In this document: positions 24,801 through 32,181 of the stretch, one piece after another | How positions within the stretch are numbered: position 1 is the stretch's first letter | How the letters are laid out: each line of letters begins with the position of its first letter | Source of the DNA: VRUE01 sp963819755 | GTDB taxonomy: Bacteria; Actinomycetota; Thermoleophilia; Solirubrobacterales; 70-9 | DNA length: 64,000 nucleotides | Direction of reading: 5' to 3' | Assembly: GCA_963819755.1 (NCBI GenBank) | Contig: CAWFXB010000002.1 | Location: forward strand, 496,001-560,000 | The notes under the pieces: generated by a model | What the model was told of the DNA's origin: nothing | Databases searched by the model: none | What the model saw: the letters and a program-made list of their open reading frames with translations, nothing else | Program-made: the position numbers and the translations under genes

Positions 24801-27800
24801 TTGTATTCGAGCTTCCAAAGATGTTTGAGACCGTCTTCTTGTTCGGTGATTTTACCTTCGCCGTTGTAGACGTTCTTCAGGATCAGGTTGCCACGCGGGT
24901 CGGTGATCGACGTCAGGCGGTGCTGGGAGTCGTAGGCGTATTTGGTCACGCCGCCCAGGGCGTCGGTGACGGTTTCCAGGTCGCCTGCAGCCGTGTAGGC
25001 GAATTTGACTTCGCGCCCGGTCGAGTCTTTGACCAGCGTGATGTGGTTGGAGCCGTTGTAGGAGAAGGTGAGCGTCTGGCTCGAGGGATCGGTGATCGTC
25101 GCCAAGCGTCCTTCTACGTTGTAGGCGTAGGTCGTTTTGAGGCCGTGGCTGTCGGTGATCGAGGCGATCCGGCCACTTGAGTCGAAGCGGTAGACAGCGC
25201 CCTGGAGGGTCGTTAGCTGGAAGGTGCCTTCGACCTTTGCCAGCGTATCGGTCACACCCGAAGGAGCTTTGAAGCCGCTTTCGGTTTTTTCGAAGATGTC
25301 CTGGCGACCATCCTGTCGCACGACGAGAACTTCGCCGAATGCCAGTTCCATCGCGCTCGCGAGTCCCGTCTGCGACCAGCCGGGGCCGAGGCCGGTGTCC
25401 GAGGTGCTGCCGGAGTTGTAGACCCGGGTGAATTCGAGTGGCATTTCGCTCTTGTTGGCCAGCAGAAGGTCCTGGTGGGAATAGTCGAGCTGACCCGTGG
25501 CCAGGCTGACAGGATCGGCGCCTTCGCCGCACTGCGATTCCTTGCCGCGACAATGACCGGCCAATTCTGGGAGTTCGACGGCGGGTTTCCAACTCACGTT
25601 CGTCGTCACCGAGTCCCCGCAGCCAGCCGGCTTCGGCCCGCTTGCGCAGTTCCAATCGTTATTGGGAGCAAAGAGGTTGCCGGTGCCGCTGTAAGAGATG
25701 CCGTTCGTGTTGTTGCGGAAGCGGTCCCATTCGATCCTCGGAGAGCCTGATTCGGTGACCTTGATCCCGTAGTTGCTCGACTTCCGAATGGTTGAGTTGG
25801 TGATCGTCGGATGAGAGCCCTTCGCTTCGATCATGCCGGCGCCGCTGCCAAAGCCTCCGTAGGCGATTTCGGTGTGGTCTAGTACCGATTCGCCGCTGCC
25901 GGGTTCAAATTTGATGTAGTACCATTCGCCAGCGCTTTTTTCGTTGATTCCAGTAAAGACAACTGGTTCGGCAGTGGTGCCTTCGGCCTTGAGCGTTCCT
26001 TTGACCACGACCGAGTTCGGAAGGAAGATCACGCCGGGTTTGACGATGAGCGTCACACCAGAGGCGATCGTCACTTCCCCGGTGCCCTGGACGATCGTGC
26101 CTCCTTTTTTCCAAGTCGAGGAGTGCGCGACGGTTCCGGAGACGCCGATGAAGTTGTTGGCGTTCGCAACGAGCGTGTTTTCAGTGATGTCTCCCGGTAT
26201 GTCGTTCCCGGAATAAGTGAGGCCCGCCCCGCCGCTGCCAGTCACGAGATTGCCGGCAAGGACTCCACCGGCGCCGACCGCCGAGGTGTTCGAAACCGAG
26301 ATCCCCGCCCCGCCACTGCCTTCGACGATGTTGTCGTGGATGTTGACTTCGCCTGGTTCCGAGGCGGTCGCGTTATAGCTCAGGGTCGTCCGCCCAAGGA
26401 AGTAGTGCCCGTTGTGGATGAACGTGTCGTAGGCGATTTCAGGGCTGCTGCCGTGAACCTTGATAGCCGATGATTCGTTTTCGCGCAGGGTCGTGTGCGT
26501 GATCTTGGGCGAGGAGCCCCAGATTTCGAGGGCGCCGACTTCCCCGGAGGCGCCGTAGTTGACTTCGGTGTGATCGAGAACCGAGGCGCCGCTGCCGGGT
26601 TCGAACTTGATGTAGCTCCAGGTGCCGGGTTTCGGTTCTTTGGCGCTTGACGTGAAGGCGATGGGTTCCCCGGCCGTGCCTTCTGCCTTCAGCGTGCCAT
26701 TTACGATGATCTTGCCGGGATAGAAAGTCACCCCAGGTTTGATCGTCAGCGTCTTTTCTTTCGCGATCGTTACTTCGCCCAGCTTGACTGGCCCGGCGCC
26801 TTTGCCCCAGGTGGAAGTCTGAGCAACGGTCCCCGAGACCTTGATCAGGTTGCTGGTGTTTTCTTTGAGCGTGTTTTCCGTGATGTTGTTGGGGATGTTG
26901 GTGCCCGAGTAGGAGAGAGCTTGTTCGCCGCTGTTTTTGACTAGGACGTTGCCGCCTATACTGCCGGCAGCTCCCGTGGTCGGAGTATCTGAGACCGAGA
27001 TACCGGGACCGCCACTACCTTCAATCGTGTTGCTGTTGATGTTGACTTCCCCGGCTACCGAATCGGAGACATTGATGCCCCAGCCACCGCTCCCCGTGAT
27101 CGTGTTGTCGTGGAAGTTGACTTCGCCGGGTTCCGTCGCCGTCAGGCTGTAGTCAACCGTGTTGCGGCCGAGGAAGTAGTGCCCGTTGTGGGTGAAGGTG
27201 TCGTAGGTGATTTCGGGGCTGCCGCCGTGGACCCTGATCGCAAAGGCTTCGTTTTCGCGGAAGGTCGTATGGGTGACTTTTGGCGAGGCGCCCCAGATCT
27301 CAAGCGCGCCTTCCCCCCCGGAGGCGCCGTAGTCGAGTTCGGCGTGGTCGAGCACCGACGCGCCACTGCCCGGTTCGAGCTTGATGTAGCTCCAAGCCCC
27401 CGGTTTCGGTTCTTTGGCGCTCGACGTGAAAGCGATCGGTTCTTCGGCGGTGCCTTCTGCTTTCAGCGTGCCTTTGACGATGATCTTGCCCGGATAGAGG
27501 ACAACCCCTGGTTTGACCGTCAGCGTCACTTCTTTGGCGATCGTCACTTCGCCGATCCTGACCGGGCTTCCTTTACCCCACGTCGAGCTGTAGGCCACGG
27601 TTCCGGAAACCTTGATCAGGTTGTTGCTGTTTTCTTTGAGCGTGTTTTCCGTGATGTTGTTGGGGATGTTGGTGCCCGAGTAGGAGAGAGCTTGTTCGCC
27701 GCTGTTTTTGATCAAGATGTTGCCGCCCATGCTGCCGGCCGCTCCCGTCGTGGGCGTATCCGAAACGGAAATGCCATATCCGCCGCTGCTTTCGACGGTA

Positions 27801-28546
27801 TTGTTGTTGACGTTGACTTCACCTGCCACGGAGTCGGAGACACTGAGGCCGCCGCCACCGCTTCCGGTGATCGTGTTGTCGTGGAAGTTGACTTCGCCGG
27901 ATTCGGTCGCGGTCAGGCTGTAGGTGACCGTGTCGCGGCCGGCAAAATAATGGCCGTTATGGGTAAACGTGTCGTAGGCGATTTCAGGGCTGCTGCCGTG
28001 AACCTTGATAGCCGATGATTCGTTTTCGCGCAGGGTCGTGTGCGTGATCTTGGGCGAGGAGCCCCAGATTTCGAGGGCGCCGACTTCCCCGGAGGCGCCG
28101 TAGTTGACTTCGGTGTGATCGAGAACCGAGGCGCCGCTGCCGGGTTCGAACTTGATGTAGCTCCAGCCACCAGGTTTGGGTTCTTTCGCCGCCGTGGTGA
28201 AGACGACGGGGGCTTCAGCGGTGCCTTCGGCCTTTAGCGTACCTTTGACGATCATTTTGCCGACGTTGAATTTGACCCCCGGTTCGGCTTTGAGGGTAAC
28301 GCCGGATTCGATCGTCGGACTGCCGGTATAGGGGTTGCCGACAGCGGTGAGCGTCATGTTTTCCGTGATTTTTTCAGGGAGGGCGGTCGCGGAGGCGCCT
28401 GGAGGTGCAAGTATGAAAAACACGGAAACGAGGGCGACCAGGAATCCGGAGCGGACCAAAGGCTTGCGGGAATACGGCACGGCGCGTCGTTTCTGCCGCA
28501 CACAGCCAACTCGAAAACCTCGGCATGACGCCTCCAGCTTGGACAC
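21872..28546 (-). CDS. Giant secreted RHS/YD-repeat protein with N-terminal beta-helix modules
   Basis: GTG at 28546, preceded by GGGAGGG, gives 2224 residues. A long signal peptide (about 31-54, SGFLVALVSVFFILAPPGASA) leads into three full and one partial right-handed beta-helix modules of about 258 residues each (60-960), then an RHS/YD-repeat shell (about 1010-2060) ending in the RHS core motif RYLYGWDDPVNMFDLTGR. A 149-residue tail (2076-2224) follows with HKGCEKKF and FFPCLEEGG and a Pro-rich end; it matches no toxin I know. The gene is clearly lower in GC than its neighbours and its modules contain identical DNA blocks, both signs of acquisition and recombination. Likely roles are contact-dependent toxin delivery or a surface adhesin. 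Confidence 0.9.
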   Translation of the reverse strand: MSKLEASCRGFRVGCVRQKRRAVPYSRKPLVRSGFLVALVSVFFILAPPGASATALPEKITENMTLTAVGNPYTGSPTIESGVTLKAEPGVKFNVGKMIVKGTLKAEGTAEAPVVFTTAAKEPKPGGWSYIKFEPGSGASVLDHTEVNYGASGEVGALEIWGSSPKITHTTLRENESSAIKVHGSSPEIAYDTFTHNGHYFAGRDTVTYSLTATESGEVNFHDNTITGSGGGGLSVSDSVAGEVNVNNNTVESSGGYGISVSDTPTTGAAGSMGGNILIKNSGEQALSYSGTNIPNNITENTLKENSNNLIKVSGTVAYSSTWGKGSPVRIGEVTIAKEVTLTVKPGVVLYPGKIIVKGTLKAEGTAEEPIAFTSSAKEPKPGAWSYIKLEPGSGASVLDHAELDYGASGGEGALEIWGASPKVTHTTFRENEAFAIRVHGGSPEITYDTFTHNGHYFLGRNTVDYSLTATEPGEVNFHDNTITGSGGWGINVSDSVAGEVNINSNTIEGSGGPGISVSDTPTTGAAGSIGGNVLVKNSGEQALSYSGTNIPNNITENTLKENTSNLIKVSGTVAQTSTWGKGAGPVKLGEVTIAKEKTLTIKPGVTFYPGKIIVNGTLKAEGTAGEPIAFTSSAKEPKPGTWSYIKFEPGSGASVLDHTEVNYGASGEVGALEIWGSSPKITHTTLRENESSAIKVHGSSPEIAYDTFIHNGHYFLGRTTLSYNATASEPGEVNIHDNIVEGSGGAGISVSNTSAVGAGGVLAGNLVTGSGGAGLTYSGNDIPGDITENTLVANANNFIGVSGTVAHSSTWKKGGTIVQGTGEVTIASGVTLIVKPGVIFLPNSVVVKGTLKAEGTTAEPVVFTGINEKSAGEWYYIKFEPGSGESVLDHTEIAYGGFGSGAGMIEAKGSHPTITNSTIRKSSNYGIKVTESGSPRIEWDRFRNNTNGISYSGTGNLFAPNNDWNCASGPKPAGCGDSVTTNVSWKPAVELPELAGHCRGKESQCGEGADPVSLATGQLDYSHQDLLLANKSEMPLEFTRVYNSGSTSDTGLGPGWSQTGLASAMELAFGEVLVVRQDGRQDIFEKTESGFKAPSGVTDTLAKVEGTFQLTTLQGAVYRFDSSGRIASITDSHGLKTTYAYNVEGRLATITDPSSQTLTFSYNGSNHITLVKDSTGREVKFAYTAAGDLETVTDALGGVTKYAYDSQHRLTSITDPRGNLILKNVYNGEGKITEQEDGLKHLWKLEYKPSEAIVTEPEGGKRKYGFDGQDRVVSETDQLGHTTTIGYDEAGNVHEVVKPGGAKWIYGHDGAGNLTSVKDPEGGERKYEYNAQNRPTAFTDARSDAWSYEWSKAGDLEKITDPEKGETTFTYNESGQPLTKTDPDKHKTEFSYDSRGNMLSETDPLSHKTSFEYNSRNYLTSKTAPGLKAESYERDALGDLLARTTPEGHKTKYAYDANGLPTQITDPGEDVWKIERNAMERPTIYADPLEGQIKVSYNGDLKPTKVVNRRGKETTYAYDLANELTEVKRPEGENWHFGYDSRGNRTSVIDPREHETTYEYDLLNRMTNANEPLGVSTEYGYDADGDLTSVKDPRGNTTSYGYDKLRRLTEVAQPLEKTTTYSYDAASNPLTKTNAAGTLEYGYDADNHLAEVKAGESTLRALGYNADNLLSSATDAKGHKIEIGHNEDGLISSINDGRGQSLTRSYNSRGELTKQVDGRGTLEYGYDKLGRLTSLTDPQSKSLGFGYDPEGDPTEVKRPSGVATTNVYNNAGRLAETTSKEEGGTVLEALKYGYDPAGNVTSRIDQRLEQETTYAYDALNRLTEFNPPGEGATSYGYDEAGNRTEAGGTTYNYNALNQLTESSDGTTYGYDGAGRMTGKINGAEETSYEWDLLDHLAKVEGPSETTSYAYDGLERLSERKGETGTQVLHYGDLTDLPTYVANGEGETTTSYVQGAHGLIEQRSGETTSYPLADGHGDITAISGLAGGVESRQEYGPWGEQLSGPNLEMGYLGAWERPTDSATGMIQMGARTYDASLGTFASEDPVLGYLGIGTSFNRYLYGWDDPVNMFDLTGRFPSFNIPGTPIEIHLPIPTPGNPVPELPVSIEGLPNPAHWINSQIPNPSFEKTGEEFISHRASDFVKTAKSWLSHINLDPFGHKGCEKKFIASTNNFFPCLEEGGAPEEGSETPTFAPGVDPPGGVPGFTVPVPSVRAPTPAPVTGFEP
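26421..26620 (-). repeat. 200-bp exact internal duplication in RHS beta-helix, copy 1
   Basis: By eye these 200 bp are identical to 27966-28165, 1545 bp (515 codons, two modules) away. The encoded block is the segment from the KITHTTLRENESSAIKVHG region. Surrounding sequence has diverged. Confidence 0.8.
27966..28165 (-). repeat. 200-bp exact internal duplication in RHS beta-helix, copy 2
   Basis: Partner of 26421-26620, in module 1 of the beta-helix. Another near-identical block of about 100 bp links 26840-26940 with 27618-27718, about 260 codons apart. Confidence 0.8.
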
Positions 28547-28832
28547 TGCGTCCCTCCCCTGCGGTTGTGGAACACAATAAACGGCCTAGTTTGTATTACT
28601 CAACCCTCTGCTACACGGGATCTTCTTATCCGCTTCCGTGAGTGCTTGTCAACATGCAGATGTCATGCAAAGACGATTGGCTGGGGGGTCTAAACATCCC
28701 CTGTTCCGACGATTCCTGTGTTAAAGCTTTCCGGGTGGTTCGGGTAGTGCCGCTGCTCAGTGCGGGAAGCGATCCCTCCGAAAACGGCAGCCGGTCAGGG
28801 TCTTGGTTCGGTATCCTGATGTTCCCGCATGC
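28547..28832. other. Intergenic region upstream of the RHS gene
   Basis: The stretch is AT-richer than average and should contain the RHS promoter. Short open frames exist but have no protein-like composition, so none is annotated. Confidence 0.4.
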
Positions 28833-29108
28833 TCACTCCTTCTCGGAATGAGACAACACCGTGAACGCACCGGCCTCGGTGGTGGCCGGCGTCCAACTGA
28901 TTCCGTCCAGCAACGCGCAGTCGATCCGGACGCCCAGTCCGCTTGCGATTTTGACCAGCGTGTCTATACGAGGGACCCGCGCACCTCGCTCCAACAGGCC
29001 GATCTCGGTCCGGTGAAGCGAGCAGCGCAGCCCCAGCTCTTCCTGGGAAATGCCGGCCTCCCTGTGGATGCGGCGTAGGTTCTCTCCGAACCGCCTGGCG
29101 ACCTCCAT
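28833..29108 (-). CDS. XRE-family transcriptional regulator
   Basis: The 91-residue protein begins MEVARRFGENLRRIHREAGISQEELGLRCSLHRTEIGLLERGARVPRIDTLVKIASGLGV, a full XRE/Cro helix-turn-helix domain, followed by a short tail. It lies 37 bp downstream of the OB-like gene and is probably the last gene of the four-gene minus-strand unit beside tRNA-fMet. Such regulators commonly control mobile-element genes. Confidence 0.88.
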   Translation of the reverse strand: MEVARRFGENLRRIHREAGISQEELGLRCSLHRTEIGLLERGARVPRIDTLVKIASGLGVRIDCALLDGISWTPATTEAGAFTVLSHSEKE

Positions 29109-29145
29109 CAGCGCTCTGACCTCGACGCATTTGATCGCTCGTTGG

Positions 29146-29571
29146 TCATGACCGATCCCCCGGGATCAACAGCTCCTCGTCGCCGGCCGGAGGCCCGAGA
29201 TGGATCAGCGCGGCGACGATCGCGCTGCGCTTGCCGCTACGCCCGCCTGAGCTCACCCACCGCTCGCTGAGCTGTCCTGCCGCGAGGATCGGCGCGCCGC
29301 CTTCCAGCTCTCCGATGCCGTGCCGCTCGGCGAGTGTCGCCGACACTTCGACCTCGCAGGTCGCCCACGTCAGCAGCATCTGCGGGTGCTCGGGGTCGGC
29401 AACCGGGAACTCGATCCGCAACAGCGTGACCGGCTCGCCGATCGGGTTCCGGCCGGGGCGCGGGTCATCGAGCAGCGTCCCGGTCAAGACCGAGTGATTG
29501 AGGCCCGGCGGGGTGGAGTCGGGCAGACGCAGCCGGTAGCCGTTGCGCCGTCCGGCGCGAAACCCGCTCAT
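29146..29571 (-). CDS. Hypothetical protein, possibly OB-fold (SSB-like)
   Basis: ATG at 29571 overlaps the stop of the upstream gene and gives 141 residues. The segment NHSVLTGTLLDDPRPGRNPIGEPVTLLRIEFPV and the later GAPILAAGQLSERWV match the strand order of single-stranded-DNA-binding OB folds (an initial V-x-L-x-G-x-L strand and a G-x-L-x-x-R-W strand), but the similarity is weak. If right, it could serve replication or recombination of an integrated element. The assignment is tentative; the coding call is firmer because of tight overlap with its neighbour. Confidence 0.55.
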   Translation of the reverse strand: MSGFRAGRRNGYRLRLPDSTPPGLNHSVLTGTLLDDPRPGRNPIGEPVTLLRIEFPVADPEHPQMLLTWATCEVEVSATLAERHGIGELEGGAPILAAGQLSERWVSSGGRSGKRSAIVAALIHLGPPAGDEELLIPGDRS

Positions 29572-30230
29572 GACCCACCTCGCGTCCACGATCCGTCTCC
29601 GGTCGGGGTGTCCTGGTCCCAGGCCCAAGTCGCCCGCCGCCCCGGCCTCGGCCCTGGGTTTTCGTCCTCGTCGGGGAGCTCGTCGTCGGGCTCAACCCAC
29701 TCGGTTAGGCAATAGGTGGCAGAGGCCACGCGCCAAGCGGCCAAACGAAGACGCTCGCTCAGCTCGTACCATTCCCCCGACATCGCGGACTGGGGTTGGT
29801 AGATCAGGCTGTAGGCCTCTTCCACGGCGCGGAGCAGGTCCGACCCGAATCCTTCGATTCGCACGGCGGCCTTCACCCGGGCGTGCCTCCAGGCGCGATG
29901 CTGCGGCGACTCGGGCAGCTCATCGACCTCGCCGGCCTCGCGAACGCTCGCCAATCGCTCCCGCCCCACGTCGGTCAAGGCCCAGAACGGCTCGCCCCGG
30001 CGCTCGGTGGTGGTCAGCAAGCCGGCCCGACGTAACCCTTCGAGTCGCGGCCAAAGCAGACGATTCGTGGAGGGCTCGGGCTTGAATCCGAGGTGTTCGG
30101 TGAGCTCGGAGGTCAAGACCTCGTCTTCCTGCTCGTGGAGCATCGCCCGCTCGACCGCCGCGAAGATCAGGCTGTCCGCGACCTCGGTGTACGGGCCCAG
30201 CTCCTGTCCGGCCTCCTCCGGCGCGGTCAC
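29568..30230 (-). CDS. Winged-helix-like hypothetical protein
   Basis: The 220-residue protein has an N-terminal segment typical of a PadR/MarR-like winged helix: SELTEHLGFKPEPSTNRLLWPRLEGLRRAGLLTTTERRGEPFWALTDVGRERL. The C-terminal half is helical (LRAVEEAYSLIYQPQ; LSERLRLAAWRVASATYCLTEW) and ends in an acidic tail. It overlaps both its neighbours by 4 bp, so it is the middle of a translationally coupled set. The role is probably regulatory within the element. Confidence 0.6.
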   Translation of the reverse strand: MTAPEEAGQELGPYTEVADSLIFAAVERAMLHEQEDEVLTSELTEHLGFKPEPSTNRLLWPRLEGLRRAGLLTTTERRGEPFWALTDVGRERLASVREAGEVDELPESPQHRAWRHARVKAAVRIEGFGSDLLRAVEEAYSLIYQPQSAMSGEWYELSERLRLAAWRVASATYCLTEWVEPDDELPDEDENPGPRPGRRATWAWDQDTPTGDGSWTRGGS

Positions 30231-30532
30231 GCCGGCTGCCCGCCTCGCGGATCGACCTCAGCTAGCACCTTTTCGCAGGTCTCGTAGCCGAGCTGGAAGC
30301 GCCGATCGGTATCGGCGTCTTCGCGGCGCGACCGGGCCTCGCTGCCGCCCGACCCGACGAGAATCTTCACGGCTTCTCCGTGCAGGCGCTTGAGCAGCTC
30401 CATCAGGTCGTGCGCCGGCATGGTCAGATCGAACGTCTCGCGCTCGTCGTGCTCGTCCCAGCCGATGTCCTTCAGCAAGCCGAAGTTGGAGGCGCCGCGC
30501 AAGGGCCTGAAACGATCTCTCTCAGACCTCAC
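30227..30532 (-). CDS. Hypothetical protein of island-edge operon
   Basis: The 101-residue protein, from GTG or similar at 30532, has a helical central part (AHDLMELLKRLHGEAVKILVG) and a charged C-terminal half. No family is recognised. Its start lies at the edge of the 25-bp TTGCCCC motif, and the frame stays open upstream through that motif, so the true start could differ. It is the first gene of the coupled set 30532 to 29146. Confidence 0.5.
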   Translation of the reverse strand: MRSERDRFRPLRGASNFGLLKDIGWDEHDERETFDLTMPAHDLMELLKRLHGEAVKILVGSGGSEARSRREDADTDRRFQLGYETCEKVLAEVDPRGGQPA

Positions 30533-30556
30533 CTTGCCCCAGGGCTTGCCCCAGGG
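30532..30556 (+). repeat. 25-bp motif with two TTGCCCCA units, copy 2
   Basis: It matches the motif at 15161-15185 in all but about three of 25 bases, same orientation, 15.4 kb apart, and lies 70 bp from the 3' end of tRNA-fMet. The position fits an attachment-site or integrase-end relic. Confidence 0.5.
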
Positions 30557-30587
30557 CCATTTTTGACACTTATTGGCTGCCTCTAGA

Positions 30588-30616
30588 AAAACGAAAACCC
30601 TGCGATTTGCAGGGCT
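30588..30616 (-). terminator. Rho-independent terminator of the tRNA-fMet transcript
   Basis: On the minus strand CCCTGC-AAATC-GCAGGG forms a hairpin followed by TTTTCGTTTTT, starting about 12 nt after the tRNA 3' end. Confidence 0.75.
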
Positions 30617-30625
30617 TTCGTGAAA

Positions 30626-30699
<74 letters not shown>

Positions 30700-30829
30700 G
30701 CGGTTTGTCCATGCTAGCAATGGTGGGTCGGCCGGCCTAGGGCTGCGGGCGAGGGTCGCATGGGCGCTTGCGTGGGGTTGGCGGCGGGACGGAGACCGGG
30801 CGCCACTCTCTTTAGAGTGCCCGGCCCAC

Positions 30830-31762
30830 ATGGCTGAGAATTCTCAACGGGTCGCGGTGATCGACGTCGGCAGCAACTCGACGCGGCTGCTCATCGCCGA
30901 CGTCGACAGCGGCATCTCAGTGCTCGAGCGGCAGAGTCGCGTGACCCGGTTGGGGCGCGGGGTCGACCTTTCCGGGCAGCTGGCCGACGAGGCGATCGAG
31001 GCCGCCTGCGTGGCGATCGCCGACTACGTCGAGATCTGCGGCGACTCGGGAACCGAGCAGGTCGCCGCGATCGCCACCAGCGCCGTGCGCGATGCCTCCA
31101 ACGGCGACGCCTTCGTCGCCGAGCTGCGCGAGCGCTTCTCCTTCTCGGCCCGCGTCCTCGACGGCGAGGAAGAGGCGCGCCTCACCTACCGCGGCGCCAC
31201 CGCCGAGCAGACCCCATCGGTTCCGACGCTGGTTATCGACATCGGCGGGGGCTCGACCGAGATGGTCGTCGGCACTGGCACCGAGATCGCCTTCCATACG
31301 TCGTTGCAGGCCGGCGTCGTCCGCCACACCGAGCGTCACATCTCCAGCGACCCGCCCACGGCAGTCGAGCTCGAGGAACTTGCCGGCGACGTTCAGACAC
31401 TGATCGCAGATGCCCTCGCTGACGACGTCAACACTCGTGCCTCTGCCGGCATCGCCGTCGCCGGCACCCCCACCTCGCTGTCCGCGGTGGAGCTAGGGCT
31501 CGAGCCCTACGACCCGGCTCGCGTCCACGGCCACGTCCTCTCCCTAACCACGATCCAACGCCTGCTCTCGCAGTTCGCCTCAGCTTCCCTTGCCGAGCGG
31601 GCGGCAATCCCCGGCCTCCACCCCGACCGGGCGCCGACGATCATCGCCGGCTGCGTGATCCTGATCGAGGCGATGCGCGCCTTTGGCCTCGACCAGATCC
31701 AGGCCTCCGAGCACGACATCCTCTACGGGATGGCGCTCGAGACCGCCTCCCGCCCCGGATAG
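30830..31762 (+). CDS. ppx: Exopolyphosphatase / guanosine pentaphosphate phosphatase (Ppx/GppA family)
   Basis: The 310-residue protein starts VAVIDVGSNSTRLLIADV (phosphate-1 motif of the actin/hexokinase ATPase fold), has EEEARLTYRGA in the middle and VIDIGGGSTEMVVG (phosphate-2 motif). It is the short, single-phosphatase-core type (about 300-330 residues) common in actinobacteria, and would hydrolyse polyphosphate or pppGpp. ATG at 30830. It is likely monocistronic, with a possible small RNA gene after it. Confidence 0.92.
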   Translation: MAENSQRVAVIDVGSNSTRLLIADVDSGISVLERQSRVTRLGRGVDLSGQLADEAIEAACVAIADYVEICGDSGTEQVAAIATSAVRDASNGDAFVAELRERFSFSARVLDGEEEARLTYRGATAEQTPSVPTLVIDIGGGSTEMVVGTGTEIAFHTSLQAGVVRHTERHISSDPPTAVELEELAGDVQTLIADALADDVNTRASAGIAVAGTPTSLSAVELGLEPYDPARVHGHVLSLTTIQRLLSQFASASLAERAAIPGLHPDRAPTIIAGCVILIEAMRAFGLDQIQASEHDILYGMALETASRPG

Positions 31763-31845
31763 CTCTAGATGAACGCCCGTGGGTAAAACTCGTGGGACCC
31801 GGTGTACAGGTGAGTTTTCGGGACCCGTCCAGTTGGGTAAACGTG
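31763..31845. other. Region 3' of ppx
   Basis: No gene. A weak dyad AAAACTC ... GAGTTTT (about 31790-31820) may end the ppx transcript, but it lacks a T run on the plus strand. Confidence 0.35.
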
Positions 31846-31874
31846 TTGCCCTAACCCCAAAAACTAGGTAGACT
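31846..31874 (+). promoter_or_regulatory. Candidate promoter of a small RNA gene
   Basis: TTGCCC (31846-31851) and TAGACT (31869-31874) are separated by exactly 17 bp. Transcription would start near 31881, directly before a stable hairpin. No coding frame begins downstream on this strand before the terminator at 32100. Confidence 0.55.
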
Positions 31875-31880
31875 TTTACT

Positions 31881-32135
31881 ACCGAGTTATCGGTAGGGGC
31901 AAACCGAGCACCTAGACATTTCGGATAGGCGAGCGCATACTCGTCACATCGGGAAAGAGGTGAGGACGAGAGTCTCCACCACGAACCCGTCATAGGGTTC
32001 AGGCGATTGCCGCATCATGGCGCCTCCCGCCGTCTGGGCCCATCGAATAAAGAACTGGTCCCTGAAGACGTACCCCTGCCCGTCCTGAGGGACCAACTTG
32101 AATCGACCGCCAGCGATGGCGGTCGATTCTTGTTT
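31881..32135 (+). ncRNA. Putative independent structured RNA of about 255 nt (unidentified class)
   Basis: The interval lies between a well-spaced promoter and a strong terminator and has no protein frame. It contains successive hairpins: CTACCG-AGTTAT-CGGTAG at its 5' end, CGAG-CGCATA-CTCG, GGTGAGGAC-GAGA-GTCTCCACC closed by a GNRA loop, GAACCC-GTCATA-GGGTTC, and GGTCCCT ... AGGGACC before the terminator. I compared it mentally with RNase P, tmRNA, SRP, 6S and common riboswitches and found no convincing match. The next gene downstream is convergent, so it is not a leader of that gene. Confidence 0.5.
32100..32135 (+). terminator. Strong rho-independent terminator
   Basis: GAATCGACCGCCA, a GCGA loop and TGGCGGTCGATTC form a perfect 13-bp stem followed by TTGTTTGG. 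It could end the putative RNA or the ppx transcript. Confidence 0.75.
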
Positions 32136-32181
32136 GGGGACAGTTTGGCCAATCTGGCCAGCCAGCCAGCTTTTGGCTCTC

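Noticed and set aside
22600..25600. Regular spacing of short motifs in the RHS gene as a CRISPR array
   Set aside because: The regularity comes from YD-repeat codons (GxxxTxYxYD) in one long frame; there are no identical repeats with unique spacers.
28642..28851. 69-codon plus-strand frame upstream of the XRE gene
   Set aside because: No ribosome site, no motif, and it lies in the AT-rich promoter region of the RHS gene.
31881..32099. c-di-AMP (ydaO-type) riboswitch
   Set aside because: A short CGAACCCGTCA block recalls that class, but the other conserved blocks are missing and the downstream gene is on the opposite strand.
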